Positions 1 to 6,643 of a DNA stretch of 14,884 bases are shown here, piece by piece; the first letter of the stretch is position 1, and every line of letters begins with the position of its first letter. The notes beneath the pieces are model-generated. The model made no database searches. It saw only the letters and a list, made by a program, of their open reading frames with translations, and had not been told where the DNA came from. The position numbers and the translations under genes are program-made. This DNA is from a bacterium Ga0077546 (GTDB lineage: Bacteria > Cyanobacteriota > Vampirovibrionia > Obscuribacterales > Obscuribacteraceae), in NCBI GenBank assembly GCA_001464165.1, contig LNEX01000405.1:1-14884 (forward strand), in the 5' to 3' direction.

Positions 1-2
1 CT

Positions 3-146
3 GAGCCTGCTACCGTATACCCGTTGCCTGATGCTCAGGTACGGGTGGTTTTCCATGAGCCGCAACCAGCTATCACTCCGGGTCAAGTCCTTGGTATATA
101 TGACTTGACCGATACCTATATCTTGGGCGGTGGTTGGATCGACTAA
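3..146 (+). CDS. mnmA: tRNA-specific 2-thiouridylase MnmA, C-terminal end only
   Basis: The first 47 codons form an open frame with no start inside the window, so the gene begins to the left. Seen: the tail carries VFHEPQPAITPGQ followed by YILGGGWID and a TAA stop. Known: MnmA/TrmU proteins end with the conserved pattern EPQ-x-A-(V/I)-TPGQ, then a short spacer and LGGG-x-I. MnmA uses ATP and a persulfide sulfur donor to make 2-thiouridine at the wobble position of Lys, Glu and Gln tRNAs in the cytoplasm. The catalytic cysteines and the ATP pyrophosphatase loop lie outside the window. The family match rests on this C-terminal signature alone but is distinctive. Confidence 0.85.
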   Translation, partial: EPATVYPLPDAQVRVVFHEPQPAITPGQVLGIYDLTDTYILGGGWID

Positions 147-147
147 T

Positions 148-177
148 CGACTGAAAGCGAAGAGTGAAACTCAGTCG
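148..177 (+). terminator. possible weak stem-loop after mnmA
   Basis: A perfect 7-bp inverted repeat, CGACTGA (148-154) and TCAGTCG (171-177), starts 2 nt after the mnmA stop and encloses a 16-nt loop. No clean U-tract follows, only a TTG and later T-rich DNA, so intrinsic termination is doubtful. Confidence 0.25.
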
Positions 178-206
178 TTGCGCGGTTGCCATTTATATTT
201 TATAAT
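178..206 (+). promoter_or_regulatory. candidate sigma-70-type promoter for the amidase gene
   Basis: A perfect TATAAT hexamer lies at 201-206. A weak -35 (TTGCGC, 178-183, three of six consensus bases) sits 17 bp upstream. It points at the amidase gene and would give a leader of roughly 140 nt. Only the -10 is convincing. Confidence 0.4.
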
Positions 207-353
207 ACGTTTCGGTGCTATGGGTGGTGGCGACTTGCTTCGGTTCTTGCCAGAGCGTCTTTATGCAAATACAGAGTGTTGATGCAAATACTTTGATATT
301 AGTACTGTAGTTCTAATGCTGTGCTTTTGGTACTTAATGTGGGGGACTGCCGC

Positions 354-1916
354 TTGTTCGACAGTTTGAATTTGATAGGGGTCAAGAGAGCAACTAGCAC
401 TAAGTTTGTTGCTAGCTTGTTACCGGTTTTGCTGGCTCTTACATCGCTAGTGTTTGTGCCTAGCGATGTTGAAGCGAGAAAGCATAGCAGCTCTTCTTCT
501 TCTTCTTCTTCTAGGCATGCATCTCGGTCATCGGCTAGCAAAAACCGCAGCGTTAAGTCGACAAAAAGTTCTAGAGCTTCTAGCTCTAGAAGCTCTAGAA
601 CTGGTCAAGTTAGTTCTCGCGGCTCACGCTCAAGTAGAGTAGTTGCTAGTTCTAGCGCCCGAGCCCGTGCTGGCAGGCGCGGTCATACGGTTGCTCATTC
701 AAGTAAACATCATCATCATGCCGTGGCGCACGCGGCACCGAAGCCCCGGTACGCTTATCCAATCGGTCTCTTTATGAGGAATGCGCCAAGCTTTGATACG
801 TCTCCACTAGATGCGCAGAATGCTAACGCGATCGCCTCAGCTTTCGATAGTGGTTCTGCCGATGCATATGCTGCGCGGTTGCTAGTACGTGCAGGTGTCG
901 TAAAGTACCATCCTCTTCATGGTGGCATATTCTGGCGCAGAGAGCCTGTCAAATATATCGTCATGCACTCAACCGAGACAGGCATTCCAGTCTCAGCTAC
1001 GCGAGTAATTGATAGCTGGAGTTCAATGGGTATTCGTCACCCTGGCGCCCAGTATGTAGTTGATAGAGATGGCACCATCTACCAGGCTGTTGATCCTGAT
1101 CTTGCTACCGTGCACGTCAACATTTTTAAGACTCTTCCTGGTATCAATAATGACAATAGCATCGGTATCGAAATCAATCATACTGGTTCGCAGAATTATC
1201 CCCAAGCGCAGCTGCACGCCGTAACTCGCTTGGTTGGCTACTTGCAGAGTCGCTACAACGTTGATAATCAGAGCATCATCACCCATCGCTATGCTCAACA
1301 AGGCGATCATACCGACCCAGTCAATTTCGATTGGGACGGTTTCATTGCTAGCAAGAATAGCTTCCGCAATCAAGCCATTGCTTATCGCTCTAACAAAATC
1401 AAAGCCGAAGCTAAGCGTTGGAAGCATGAAGCGGAAGTGCCTGTTAACACTTACATGAAACCTCATACTCAGCTGAGCCAGCCGGTTTCGTTGCCGAGCG
1501 ATGTTGCTGCCCCAGTAACTACAGTTAACACGACTACTGTAAATACAAATAAAGTTGAACCAGCTTTTAGCCCTGCCAGTGTCACACCTCGCTATGTGCC
1601 GGCTAGTTCTAACAGTGGTGCTAACGCTGGTTCTAGTTATAGTTCTGGGTCTGGAGCCCGCTCAATTCGCATTAATCCAGCGACAATTCCGCCGCCCGGT
1701 TCTCTTCCTGTACCAGGACAAGTGATTGAGTCACCAGTGCCAGAAGAGAGTCAGGCAGATCCTTCAACCCGAACAAATAAATCGGCTGGTGGAAACTCCG
1801 GTGCTCGGGCTGGCTCCGCTGCTGGTGCTCCGATTCCTTCAAGATCGCAGACGCTGCCACCGGATGGTGCCCTTGGTACTCCTGGTAGTGCCCCCCTTCC
1901 GGGCGAAGATATTTGA
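354..1916 (+). CDS. secreted N-acetylmuramoyl-L-alanine amidase (Amidase_2 fold)
   Basis: Predicted exported zinc amidase that cuts the bond between muramic acid and L-alanine in peptidoglycan. Numbering is from the first possible GTG at 321 (531 aa). I prefer the TTG at 354, 7 nt after a GGGGGA. Residues 21-51 form a signal peptide with a basic start and a hydrophobic core, ending near DVEA. Residues 52-140 are a Ser/Arg/His-rich linker. The catalytic domain spans about 195-345: MHST holds the first zinc ligand (H216), THR the second (H322) and TDP the third (D332), with GIEI (E284) in the core. Known: T7 lysozyme and AmiD-type enzymes use a His/His/Asp-or-Cys triad in this order. Residues 380-531 are a Pro/Ser/Ala/Gly-rich tail without a recognised cell-wall anchor. 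A (TCT)7 run and a long inverted repeat lie in the linker. Role in remodelling or recycling is not decidable. Confidence 0.85.
   Translation: MFDSLNLIGVKRATSTKFVASLLPVLLALTSLVFVPSDVEARKHSSSSSSSSSRHASRSSASKNRSVKSTKSSRASSSRSSRTGQVSSRGSRSSRVVASSSARARAGRRGHTVAHSSKHHHHAVAHAAPKPRYAYPIGLFMRNAPSFDTSPLDAQNANAIASAFDSGSADAYAARLLVRAGVVKYHPLHGGIFWRREPVKYIVMHSTETGIPVSATRVIDSWSSMGIRHPGAQYVVDRDGTIYQAVDPDLATVHVNIFKTLPGINNDNSIGIEINHTGSQNYPQAQLHAVTRLVGYLQSRYNVDNQSIITHRYAQQGDHTDPVNFDWDGFIASKNSFRNQAIAYRSNKIKAEAKRWKHEAEVPVNTYMKPHTQLSQPVSLPSDVAAPVTTVNTTTVNTNKVEPAFSPASVTPRYVPASSNSGANAGSSYSSGSGARSIRINPATIPPPGSLPVPGQVIESPVPEESQADPSTRTNKSAGGNSGARAGSAAGAPIPSRSQTLPPDGALGTPGSAPLPGEDI
492..512 (+). repeat. (TCT)7 trinucleotide microsatellite in the amidase linker
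   Basis: Seven consecutive TCT codons follow two AGC codons and encode a run of nine serines. Slippage here would change linker length in whole residues and keep the frame. Confidence 0.9.
567..602. repeat. 17-bp perfect inverted repeat with 2-nt spacer inside the amidase gene
   Basis: The arm AGTTCTAGAGCTTCTAG (567-583) is mirrored exactly by 586-602, with only CT between. It is built from iterated TCTAGA/AGCT motifs that also encode Ser-Arg repeats of the linker. It could extrude as a cruciform or fold into an mRNA hairpin. Low-complexity codon iteration explains part of the symmetry, but not obviously all 17 matched pairs. Confidence 0.9.
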
Positions 1917-1917
1917 G

Positions 1918-2165
1918 TTAGATTACGGTGTAGCCGTCGTTGCTCTCAAACAAACGAATACTGTCAATGCTATAGGTCCCTACTTACTGCGCCCAAAAAA
2001 AAGCCAGGTGATATGCAACTTCTCTTTGGGCAGTGCACGAATTCTGAACTGGTTGTCTTGGCGAGGATAGCCAGAGCTAAATTGGTCAGCTCTTGCTCTC
2101 GTTATTGAGCTAATACGCTCTGCTTCAGATCCGACCAAAAAGCTGCCGATGAATAGTCTAGGCAT
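1918..2165 (-). pseudogene. thpR: RNA 2',3'-cyclic phosphodiesterase (ThpR/LigT) remnant, middle deleted
   Basis: From ATG 2165 the frame begins MPRLFIGSFLVGSEAERI and reaches LHITWLFFG, then ends at TAG 1980. Known: LigT-family proteins (about 180 aa) begin with RLF-(I/V)-A and carry the first catalytic H-x-T in a (L)H-(L/I)-T-x-x-F-(L/F)-G block, as here. Just past the stop, in another frame, 1984-1918 reads VGTYSIDSIRLFESNDGYTV and then I before TAA. That resembles the last strand of the family (F-x-V-x-x-I-x-L-F-E-S ... G-x-x-Y). About 100 residues, including the second H-x-T, are missing, so the enzyme cannot be active. An 8-A run on the plus strand (1995-2002) adjoins the break. The intact enzyme opens 2',3'-cyclic phosphates on RNA. 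The N-terminal match is good; the C-terminal match is short but well placed. Confidence 0.65.
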
Positions 2166-2195
2166 TGATTCGACCGGCGTTGTTCCTGATTTCTA

Positions 2196-2798
2196 TTAGT
2201 TATCACTCTTCGGTAGTGAAGCTTTTACAGCATCTTTTATACCATCTGGCCCGCCCATGCCTTTTACTACAAAGGCACTACCGATGGCAAAAGGAAGAAA
2301 CATCATTACCGTTTGCATTAGGGTCAGAGTAGGGAAATTGAAATTTAGGGTAAACAAAATTGCCAGCAGCATAAGGGCGCAGCTGCCACCGGTGATAATG
2401 CTGCCCCATTTATTCTTGTAGTTGTAGATCATCATGCCAATACCGGCCAAAAGTGGTAGCAGAAATAGAGCTAAGCCACCGCTTCCGCCCATGAGCATGG
2501 CGAGGAAGCCGCTGCCGACTTTGACGTGCATTGCTACCATTATCATACCGAGGATAAGCAGAGCAAAGCCACCGAAGTAATAGCCGTCAGATTTGTTCAG
2601 GGGGGCCGCACTGCGGTCACCGGTCATACTTCCAGAGCTGCCATTATTTAAGACGCCACCCTTGGCGTTTTTATTTTTGCCAGTGGTGGTTAAATCGCTG
2701 CGGCCGCTATTGCCATTAACTAGTTCTACTTGGTCTTTGAGGACCGAGCTTTCAAGCTCAATCAACTTGCGTTGAATTTCCTCTTCCTTTTTATTCAT
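2196..2798 (-). CDS. small multi-pass membrane protein of unknown function
   Basis: I do not recognise the family. I chose ATG 2798 (200 aa, MNKKEEEIQRK) because a purine-rich AGAGAGA lies just upstream; an in-frame start at 2834 would add 12 residues without a better site. Residues 1-25 are charged and heptad-like (short coiled coil). Residues 28-70 are a polar Asn/Gly/Ser/Lys linker. About 72-180 hold four or five hydrophobic segments (roughly 74-90, 97-125, 133-151, 157-178) with glycine-rich turns. The tail is short and polar. There is no signal peptide and no catalytic motif, so it is probably an inner-membrane protein with both ends in the cytoplasm. The thpR remnant follows on the same strand after 30 nt, so both may once have shared a transcript. 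Confidence 0.75.
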   Translation of the reverse strand: MNKKEEEIQRKLIELESSVLKDQVELVNGNSGRSDLTTTGKNKNAKGGVLNNGSSGSMTGDRSAAPLNKSDGYYFGGFALLILGMIMVAMHVKVGSGFLAMLMGGSGGLALFLLPLLAGIGMMIYNYKNKWGSIITGGSCALMLLAILFTLNFNFPTLTLMQTVMMFLPFAIGSAFVVKGMGGPDGIKDAVKASLPKSDN

Positions 2799-3066
2799 TG
2801 TCTCTCTTGCCTTGGCTTTTAAGATTAATGTCACAGATTCCTAGCATAACATTCTCTTTTATACCCGCGTGGGGGCTATCTCTTGCTATCTAATTAAGGT
2901 GCGCGACTGATAAAGGTACAAGTAAATGTGGAATATATATACTCAAAAGATTCATATTTGTGGTCCTGAGCGGCTTTAGCCAACATTTTCAAAAAAAATA
3001 GATGGCGCACGATTGATACCACATCTATACTAGGAAAATTAGCATCCATATTTAACATTGGTAGCC

Positions 3067-4575
3067 ATGATTAATAATTCTCGCCTGCGCCGGTCAAACT
3101 TTACTACTGCTGTCTCTGTGACTCTTTCAGCGTTGAGTTTAATGCTCAGCTCTTGTCAGAGCGCCACGGCCAGTGGTGGCTCACCCATTGAGAGGCAGCC
3201 CCTCGTAATTTCTAGCGTTGTTCCTGAGACTGAAGTGAACCCACCAGGAATGGCCGAAGGATCTGGGGTCTGGGTTAATCTTTGGAACTACCCCAAAACT
3301 GATGTTGAAGGTTATTGCCAGAAGCTATACAGCACAGGCATTCGCAACCTGTTTGTACAAACTTCGCGCAGTACCACCGAGGCTATCACTCAGCCTAACG
3401 AACTTGGTCAACTGATTGAAGCTTGCCACAAGTACAAAATTAGAGTTATTGCCTGGTCCTTTGCTGAACTGAAGAATCCTATGGCCGACGCCGACAAAAT
3501 GATTGTCGCGGCCCGCTTCCGCACACCAAGCGGTGATCGACTTGATGGTATTGCACCTAACCTAGAAAACAACCTGAATAAAACCGTTGTTGAAGCCTAC
3601 AGCAAACACATAAGAGATGCACTTGGTCATGGTTATCCCATGATGGCGGTTGTCTACAGTCCGTTAAACCGTGCTCCCATGGTGGCTATGACACCATGGA
3701 AGGTTCTGGCCAAATATTATGATGTCATTGCTCCGATGGCTTATTGGAATGGTCGCTACCAAACCGTCGATGCTTATACCTACACAAAACGCACAGTTGA
3801 GCGCGTTCGCCAGCTGACTGAGAAGCCAGACGTTGAAGTTCATGTGATTGGCGATGGTATGGGTACTCGGGCCAATGAGATAACCGAATTTATCCGCGCT
3901 TGCCGCGATGTCGGCGCCCAGAGTGCTAGTCTTTATCCTAATCAGAGAACAACTGAAGAGCAGTTTGGGGCGATGTCTCGCTATTCTGATTTAATGCCAG
4001 CCAATGGTCGCCACCGCTTAACTGTTTTGAGAACTCTATTGTCACGTGGAGTGGTGGCGAACCCGCCCACTTTTGACCCGGCCAAGGCTTTGAGCCGCGG
4101 TGAGTTTATGAAAGTTGTAGCCCATGGCTTGAAAGTACCTAACATTAATGACAGTTCTGAGGCTTTTGGCTATTTCAAGCGTCTTGGGGTTGTTGACGTC
4201 GTTGCCAGCGAATTTCCTGAGATGGCAGTAGATGACGATTTAATCTCGCCAATTAGCTTAGAAGCAGGACAGAAGTTTGTCGCTGTAGCCAAGAGAGCTG
4301 TGATTAGCCAGGCCAAGGCCCAACATTCTAAGGGCAATCCTTTTAGAGGCAATCTATTTAGGCCCAATCAGGGCCCAGCAGCGCCGGCCGGTTCAAGCTC
4401 TAGCTCTTATCTGTCAATGAATCGCCCCACCCGGATGGAGAGGCTATTCGTGGCCCCTGTTTACGCCTCAGGAGAAGCCAAGCTGTTATCGCCTAGTGAC
4501 GTCAAGTACAGCGGCAAGCAACATCACATCAATTACCTTGACGCCGCCCAGCTATTTGAAGATCTAAATCAGTAA
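3067..4575 (+). CDS. lipoprotein with glycoside-hydrolase-like TIM barrel and SLH-like tail
   Basis: The protein starts MINNSRLRRSN (a TTG three codons earlier is possible; neither start has a strong ribosome site). Numbering is from the ATG (502 aa). A basic start and hydrophobic stretch lead to the lipobox MLSSC (C30), so it should be lipidated through Lgt, which is encoded at the other end of the window. About 67-310 read as a (beta/alpha)8 barrel: GVWVNLWN, GIRNLFVQ, KIRVIAWSF, DGIAPNLE (160-167), YPMMAVVYSP, YDVIAPMAYW and VEVHVIGDG. Known: barrel hydrolases of GH18-like and DUF4015-like families use a strand-end D-x-x-x-x-x-(D/L)-E and an (A/M)-x-Y-W motif; the final glutamate here (E167) could be the acid. 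About 335-415 contain LSRGEFMKVVAHGL and YFKRLGVVD, resembling SLH modules that bind secondary cell-wall polymer. The substrate is unknown, and both domain calls come from motifs by eye. Confidence 0.6.
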   Translation: MINNSRLRRSNFTTAVSVTLSALSLMLSSCQSATASGGSPIERQPLVISSVVPETEVNPPGMAEGSGVWVNLWNYPKTDVEGYCQKLYSTGIRNLFVQTSRSTTEAITQPNELGQLIEACHKYKIRVIAWSFAELKNPMADADKMIVAARFRTPSGDRLDGIAPNLENNLNKTVVEAYSKHIRDALGHGYPMMAVVYSPLNRAPMVAMTPWKVLAKYYDVIAPMAYWNGRYQTVDAYTYTKRTVERVRQLTEKPDVEVHVIGDGMGTRANEITEFIRACRDVGAQSASLYPNQRTTEEQFGAMSRYSDLMPANGRHRLTVLRTLLSRGVVANPPTFDPAKALSRGEFMKVVAHGLKVPNINDSSEAFGYFKRLGVVDVVASEFPEMAVDDDLISPISLEAGQKFVAVAKRAVISQAKAQHSKGNPFRGNLFRPNQGPAAPAGSSSSSYLSMNRPTRMERLFVAPVYASGEAKLLSPSDVKYSGKQHHINYLDAAQLFEDLNQ

Positions 4576-4745
4576 ATTTGAGCCATAAAAATCGTTTTCT
4601 GCGATTATGGTTATAGCGGCTCTCAAGCCGGGTAGGAAATTATCGGAACACCGTATTGTCGACTACTCGTTTGGCTCATTTAATGAGCACTCTGCTTTAA
4701 ACAGCGTCAGGGATATTTCTTTTGAAGTTGATTTAGATCTTCGCG

Positions 4746-4778
4746 AATCCTGCAGGCCAGTGTGCTTGTAGGATTTTA
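4746..4778 (+). terminator. 9-bp stem-loop followed by TTTT
   Basis: AATCCTGCA (4746-4754) pairs with TGTAGGATT (4767-4775) with one G-U pair and a 12-nt loop, running straight into TTTTAT. It could terminate read-through from the upstream gene or act in the hpf leader. Confidence 0.4.
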
Positions 4779-4879
4779 TGCTTGATTATCGCTCAACTTG
4801 ACTAAATGGATATTATTGAATGCTTGAAGCAAATAAAGGCTAGTGCCGCTATCGGATGTTTTATTTATCCCTTCGTCTC

Positions 4880-4885
4880 GGAGGA
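4880..4885 (+). promoter_or_regulatory. ribosome binding site of hpf
   Basis: GGAGGA sits 5 nt before ATG 4891. It decides between this start and the upstream in-frame candidate at 4843. Confidence 0.75.
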
Positions 4886-4890
4886 TAGTT

Positions 4891-5484
4891 ATGCTAGTAA
4901 CCGTAACTGGACGCAATATTGAACTAACACCCGCTCTCAAGGAGTATTTGACAGAGAAGTTGCAGCGAGCCCAAAAGCATTTTGATCACAAGCTCGATTG
5001 CACAGCTTTATTGAGTGTGGCGAAGAACCCTTCCATTGCGAAGAGCCAGAAGGCGGAAATCACAATTAAGGTCAATGGCAACGTTATTCGGGGCGAGGAA
5101 GCCACCGAAAATATGTACGCTTCTATTGATTTGGTCGCCGACAAAATCGAGCGACAATTGCGTAAGTACAAGACTCGACATTACACCAAGACTGGGAAGG
5201 CTAAGGAGTACGACGACGAAAGCCCAGAGCTGTCTGATGATGATGATCTCGAGCCAATTGATTTCAACGTTGGTAAGGAACCAGCAAATGGTGCTGATGT
5301 TCGACCGAAGATTGTGCGTTCTAAGCGCTTCCCTCTCAAGCCGATGATGGCCGATGAGGCGTGCAAGCACATGGACCTTCTTGGTCATGACTTCTTTATG
5401 TTCATTAATTCGGAGACCAATCACGTCAATACGGTCTATCACCGTCGCGACGGCAATTATGGGTTGATTGAGCCGGAGGCTTAG
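4891..5484 (+). CDS. hpf: long-form ribosome hibernation promoting factor
   Basis: Binds the 30S decoding region in stationary phase or stress and dimerises 70S ribosomes into inactive 100S particles. The start is ATG 4891, 8 bases from the start of GGAGGA-type sequence at 4880-4884; this gives 197 aa, the usual size of long HPF, while a frame open from 4843 adds 16 unlikely residues. Residues 1-100 form the S30AE/YfiA domain (MLVTVTGRNIELTPALKEYL ... YASIDLVADKIERQLRKYK). Residues 105-135 are an acidic linker with a run of four Asp. Residues 139-195 are the C-terminal dimerisation domain (RSKRFPLKPM, DEACKHMDLLGHDFFMFIN, VNTVYHRRDGNYGLIEP). The gene stands alone between a leader with stem-loops and its own terminator. 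All expected parts are intact. Confidence 0.93.
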   Translation: MLVTVTGRNIELTPALKEYLTEKLQRAQKHFDHKLDCTALLSVAKNPSIAKSQKAEITIKVNGNVIRGEEATENMYASIDLVADKIERQLRKYKTRHYTKTGKAKEYDDESPELSDDDDLEPIDFNVGKEPANGADVRPKIVRSKRFPLKPMMADEACKHMDLLGHDFFMFINSETNHVNTVYHRRDGNYGLIEPEA

Positions 5485-5509
5485 TCTTCAGCCCTGAATG
5501 GGTTTCACA

Positions 5510-5535
5510 GGGCGCTGCTTCGGTGGCGCCCTTTT
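5510..5535 (+). terminator. intrinsic terminator of hpf
   Basis: GGGCGC (5510-5515) pairs with GCGCCC (5526-5531). The stem continues through G-U pairs to a CTTCGG tetraloop and is followed directly by TTTT and more T-rich DNA. It lies 25 nt after the hpf stop: a textbook rho-independent terminator. Confidence 0.88.
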
Positions 5536-5549
5536 GATTTATTTCGCTG

Positions 5550-5580
5550 TTGAGCACTTTGCAGCTAGCTCTTCTATAGT
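5550..5580 (+). promoter_or_regulatory. candidate promoter of kptA
   Basis: TTGAGC (5550-5555) and TATAGT (5575-5580) match four and five of six consensus bases but are 19 bp apart, which is slightly long. It lies between the hpf terminator and kptA, where a promoter is needed. Confidence 0.35.
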
Positions 5581-5603
5581 GAACTCTCCTATAGCGCGTT
5601 TTC

Positions 5604-6182
5604 TTGTATTTAATTGTGGAGGATGTGTTTATCGCTTTTAAAGATAGTGGTCAATCACTTAGTAAGTTCCTGTCGCTGGTGCTCAGGCACAAACCAGAGG
5701 TTATTGGCTTGACCCTTGATCAATCAGGCTGGGTTGATGTGCAAGTTTTGCTTGACGCTTGTAATGCTCATGGAAGAATAATTACTGCCGATTCTTTAGC
5801 CAAAATGGTGGCCGAAAATAGCAAGCAAAGATTTGCTTTTAGCCCCGATGGCAAGATGATTCGTGCCAGCCAAGGACATTCTCTCGATGTCGAATTGGGC
5901 TATGAGCAGAAGCCACCACCAGTAGTTCTATATCACGGTACTGCGTCTCGCTTCGTTCAATCAATTCGTGAGCAAGGTTTGCTTAAGCAAGGCCGTCATC
6001 ATGTTCACCTATCGACTGCGACTGACACAGCTATGGCCGTAGGCAAACGCTATGGTCAGCCGGTCTTGCTCCAGGTAGATGCTGCAAAAATGCATACTGA
6101 TGGTCATATCTTTTTTGTCAGCGAAAATAGTGTCTGGTTAACTGATGCAGTGCCACCACAATATATTTCATTTCCAGATTAG
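5604..6182 (+). CDS. kptA: RNA 2'-phosphotransferase (Tpt1/KptA)
   Basis: Transfers a 2'-phosphate from RNA to NAD+, giving ADP-ribose 1'',2''-cyclic phosphate and nicotinamide; in yeast this ends tRNA splicing, while the bacterial role is not settled. Numbering is from TTG 5604 (192 aa). The N-terminal lobe has SKFLSLVLRHKPE (R28, H29 of the signature) and SGWVDVQVLL. Next come IRASQGHS (86-93; IRANQGHS in E. coli), YHGT (110-113), a HHVHLS block (132-137) and VWLTDAVPPQYI at the end. All recognised catalytic and NAD-binding blocks are present and the length is normal (E. coli 184 aa). The start is uncertain: GGAGG at 5618-5622 lies inside this frame, so GTG 5625 (only 2 nt away) or a rare ATC 5631 (8 nt away) are alternatives. 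It is monocistronic, with a terminator before it and a hairpin after it. Confidence 0.93.
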   Translation: MYLIVEDVFIAFKDSGQSLSKFLSLVLRHKPEVIGLTLDQSGWVDVQVLLDACNAHGRIITADSLAKMVAENSKQRFAFSPDGKMIRASQGHSLDVELGYEQKPPPVVLYHGTASRFVQSIREQGLLKQGRHHVHLSTATDTAMAVGKRYGQPVLLQVDAAKMHTDGHIFFVSENSVWLTDAVPPQYISFPD

Positions 6183-6204
6183 CTAGGAGCCTAAGTTATC
6201 GCAG

Positions 6205-6261
6205 CTTTCTCTTGCCTGAATACTATGTGTTCATTCATAGTATTGACCACAGCGGAGAAAG
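6205..6261. repeat. nested inverted repeats downstream of kptA
   Basis: The inner pair AATACTATG (6219-6227) and CATAGTATT (6236-6244) is a perfect 9-bp stem with an 8-nt loop. The outer pair CTTTCTC (6205-6211) and GAGAAAG (6255-6261) adds 7 bp around it. It lies between kptA and the convergent minus-strand frame, whose stop falls in the inner loop. A bidirectional terminator is possible, but there is no U-tract on either strand. Confidence 0.55.
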
Positions 6262-6564
6262 TCAGTCAGGAATGTCCAGGTTAGTTCGTCATTGAAATTT
6301 GGAGCATTGCCTCGTCGGTCATCTAGCGCTCCCCTCGTTGCGCACTCCAGAAATAGATCGACATCGAAGTTGTGCCAGTATTGTCCACTTGCGCCCCTTA
6401 AGCCATCACTGAAAGGACCCTGCTTCGCTAGGCCGTAGAGGTCGTATATTTGTTCTAGGATTGTTCGATCTCACTACGTCGATCTCGTCTCCAAGATTTT
6501 TATCTTCGAGATTGTTGTCTTCGAGATTGTTGTCTTCGAGATTCGAATTGCTATCTTGATTCAA
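6231..6564 (-). pseudogene. frameshifted unknown gene with an acidic pentapeptide repeat
   Basis: Not recognised. The minus strand from 6470 to the TGA at 6231 is open for 79 codons. Its composition is strongly protein-like, for example GQYWHNFDVDLFLECATRGA and NDELTWTFLTDFLRCGQYYE. It has no ATG, GTG or TTG, and TAG-TGA stops lie directly upstream in that frame. The adjacent frame is open before that and encodes NLEDN-type repeats (15-bp units, 6488-6546) followed by GDEIDVVRSNN. A candidate start is TTG 6564, with AAGGA 11 nt before it. One extra base (or two lost) near 6455-6475 would join the two parts into about 110 residues. The product would be acidic, rich in Asp/Asn/Glu, with no signal peptide. 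It converges on kptA and diverges from the TPR gene. It is either a decayed gene or an intact gene with a base-call error. No function is proposed. Confidence 0.5.
6488..6546. repeat. 15-bp tandem repeat, about four units
   Basis: The unit TCTTCGAGATTGTTG occurs at 6503-6517 and 6518-6532, partially at 6533-6543, and in degenerate form at 6488-6502 (about 11 of 15 matches). A period of 15 keeps the minus-strand frame and encodes N-L-E-D-N units there. Confidence 0.85.
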
Positions 6565-6643
6565 GAGTTTGCCCGTCCTTTCAAAGCTGGTCAGAGCAAG
6601 TATACTAAGAAAACAATATTGCCTATCCGATTTTAGGAGACTG

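Larger units (their letters stand above)
4576..4890. other. 315-bp non-coding spacer with stem-loops
   Basis: I see no credible reading frame between the lipoprotein gene and hpf. It holds a bulged hairpin at 4583-4610 (CCATAA...TCG with CGATTATGG), a 7-bp inverted repeat around 4674-4688 (GCTCATT/AATGAGC, 1-nt spacer) and a 9-bp stem-loop at 4746-4775, listed separately. TTGACT (4798-4803) and TATTAT (4811-4816) are hexamer-like but only 7 bp apart, so they do not form a standard promoter. Confidence 0.5.

Noticed and set aside
1023..1466. 147-aa minus-strand frame inside the amidase
   Set aside because: It lies fully antisense to the conserved catalytic domain and shows no domain motif; a shadow of codon bias.
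2835..3066. Divergent promoters between the membrane gene and the lipoprotein gene
   Set aside because: TATACT (3026-3031) and a minus-strand TATAAA (2863-2858) are present, but neither has a usable -35 at 16-18 bp, so no promoter is called.
4798..4816. hpf promoter from TTGACT and TATTAT
   Set aside because: Spacing is only 7 bp, which is incompatible with a standard sigma-70 promoter.
5008..5442. 144-aa minus-strand frame inside hpf
   Set aside because: Antisense to a well-conserved gene, no ribosome site, no recognisable motif.
6488..6546. CRISPR-like direct repeats
   Set aside because: Units are 15 bp, contiguous and without unique spacers; an ordinary tandem repeat.
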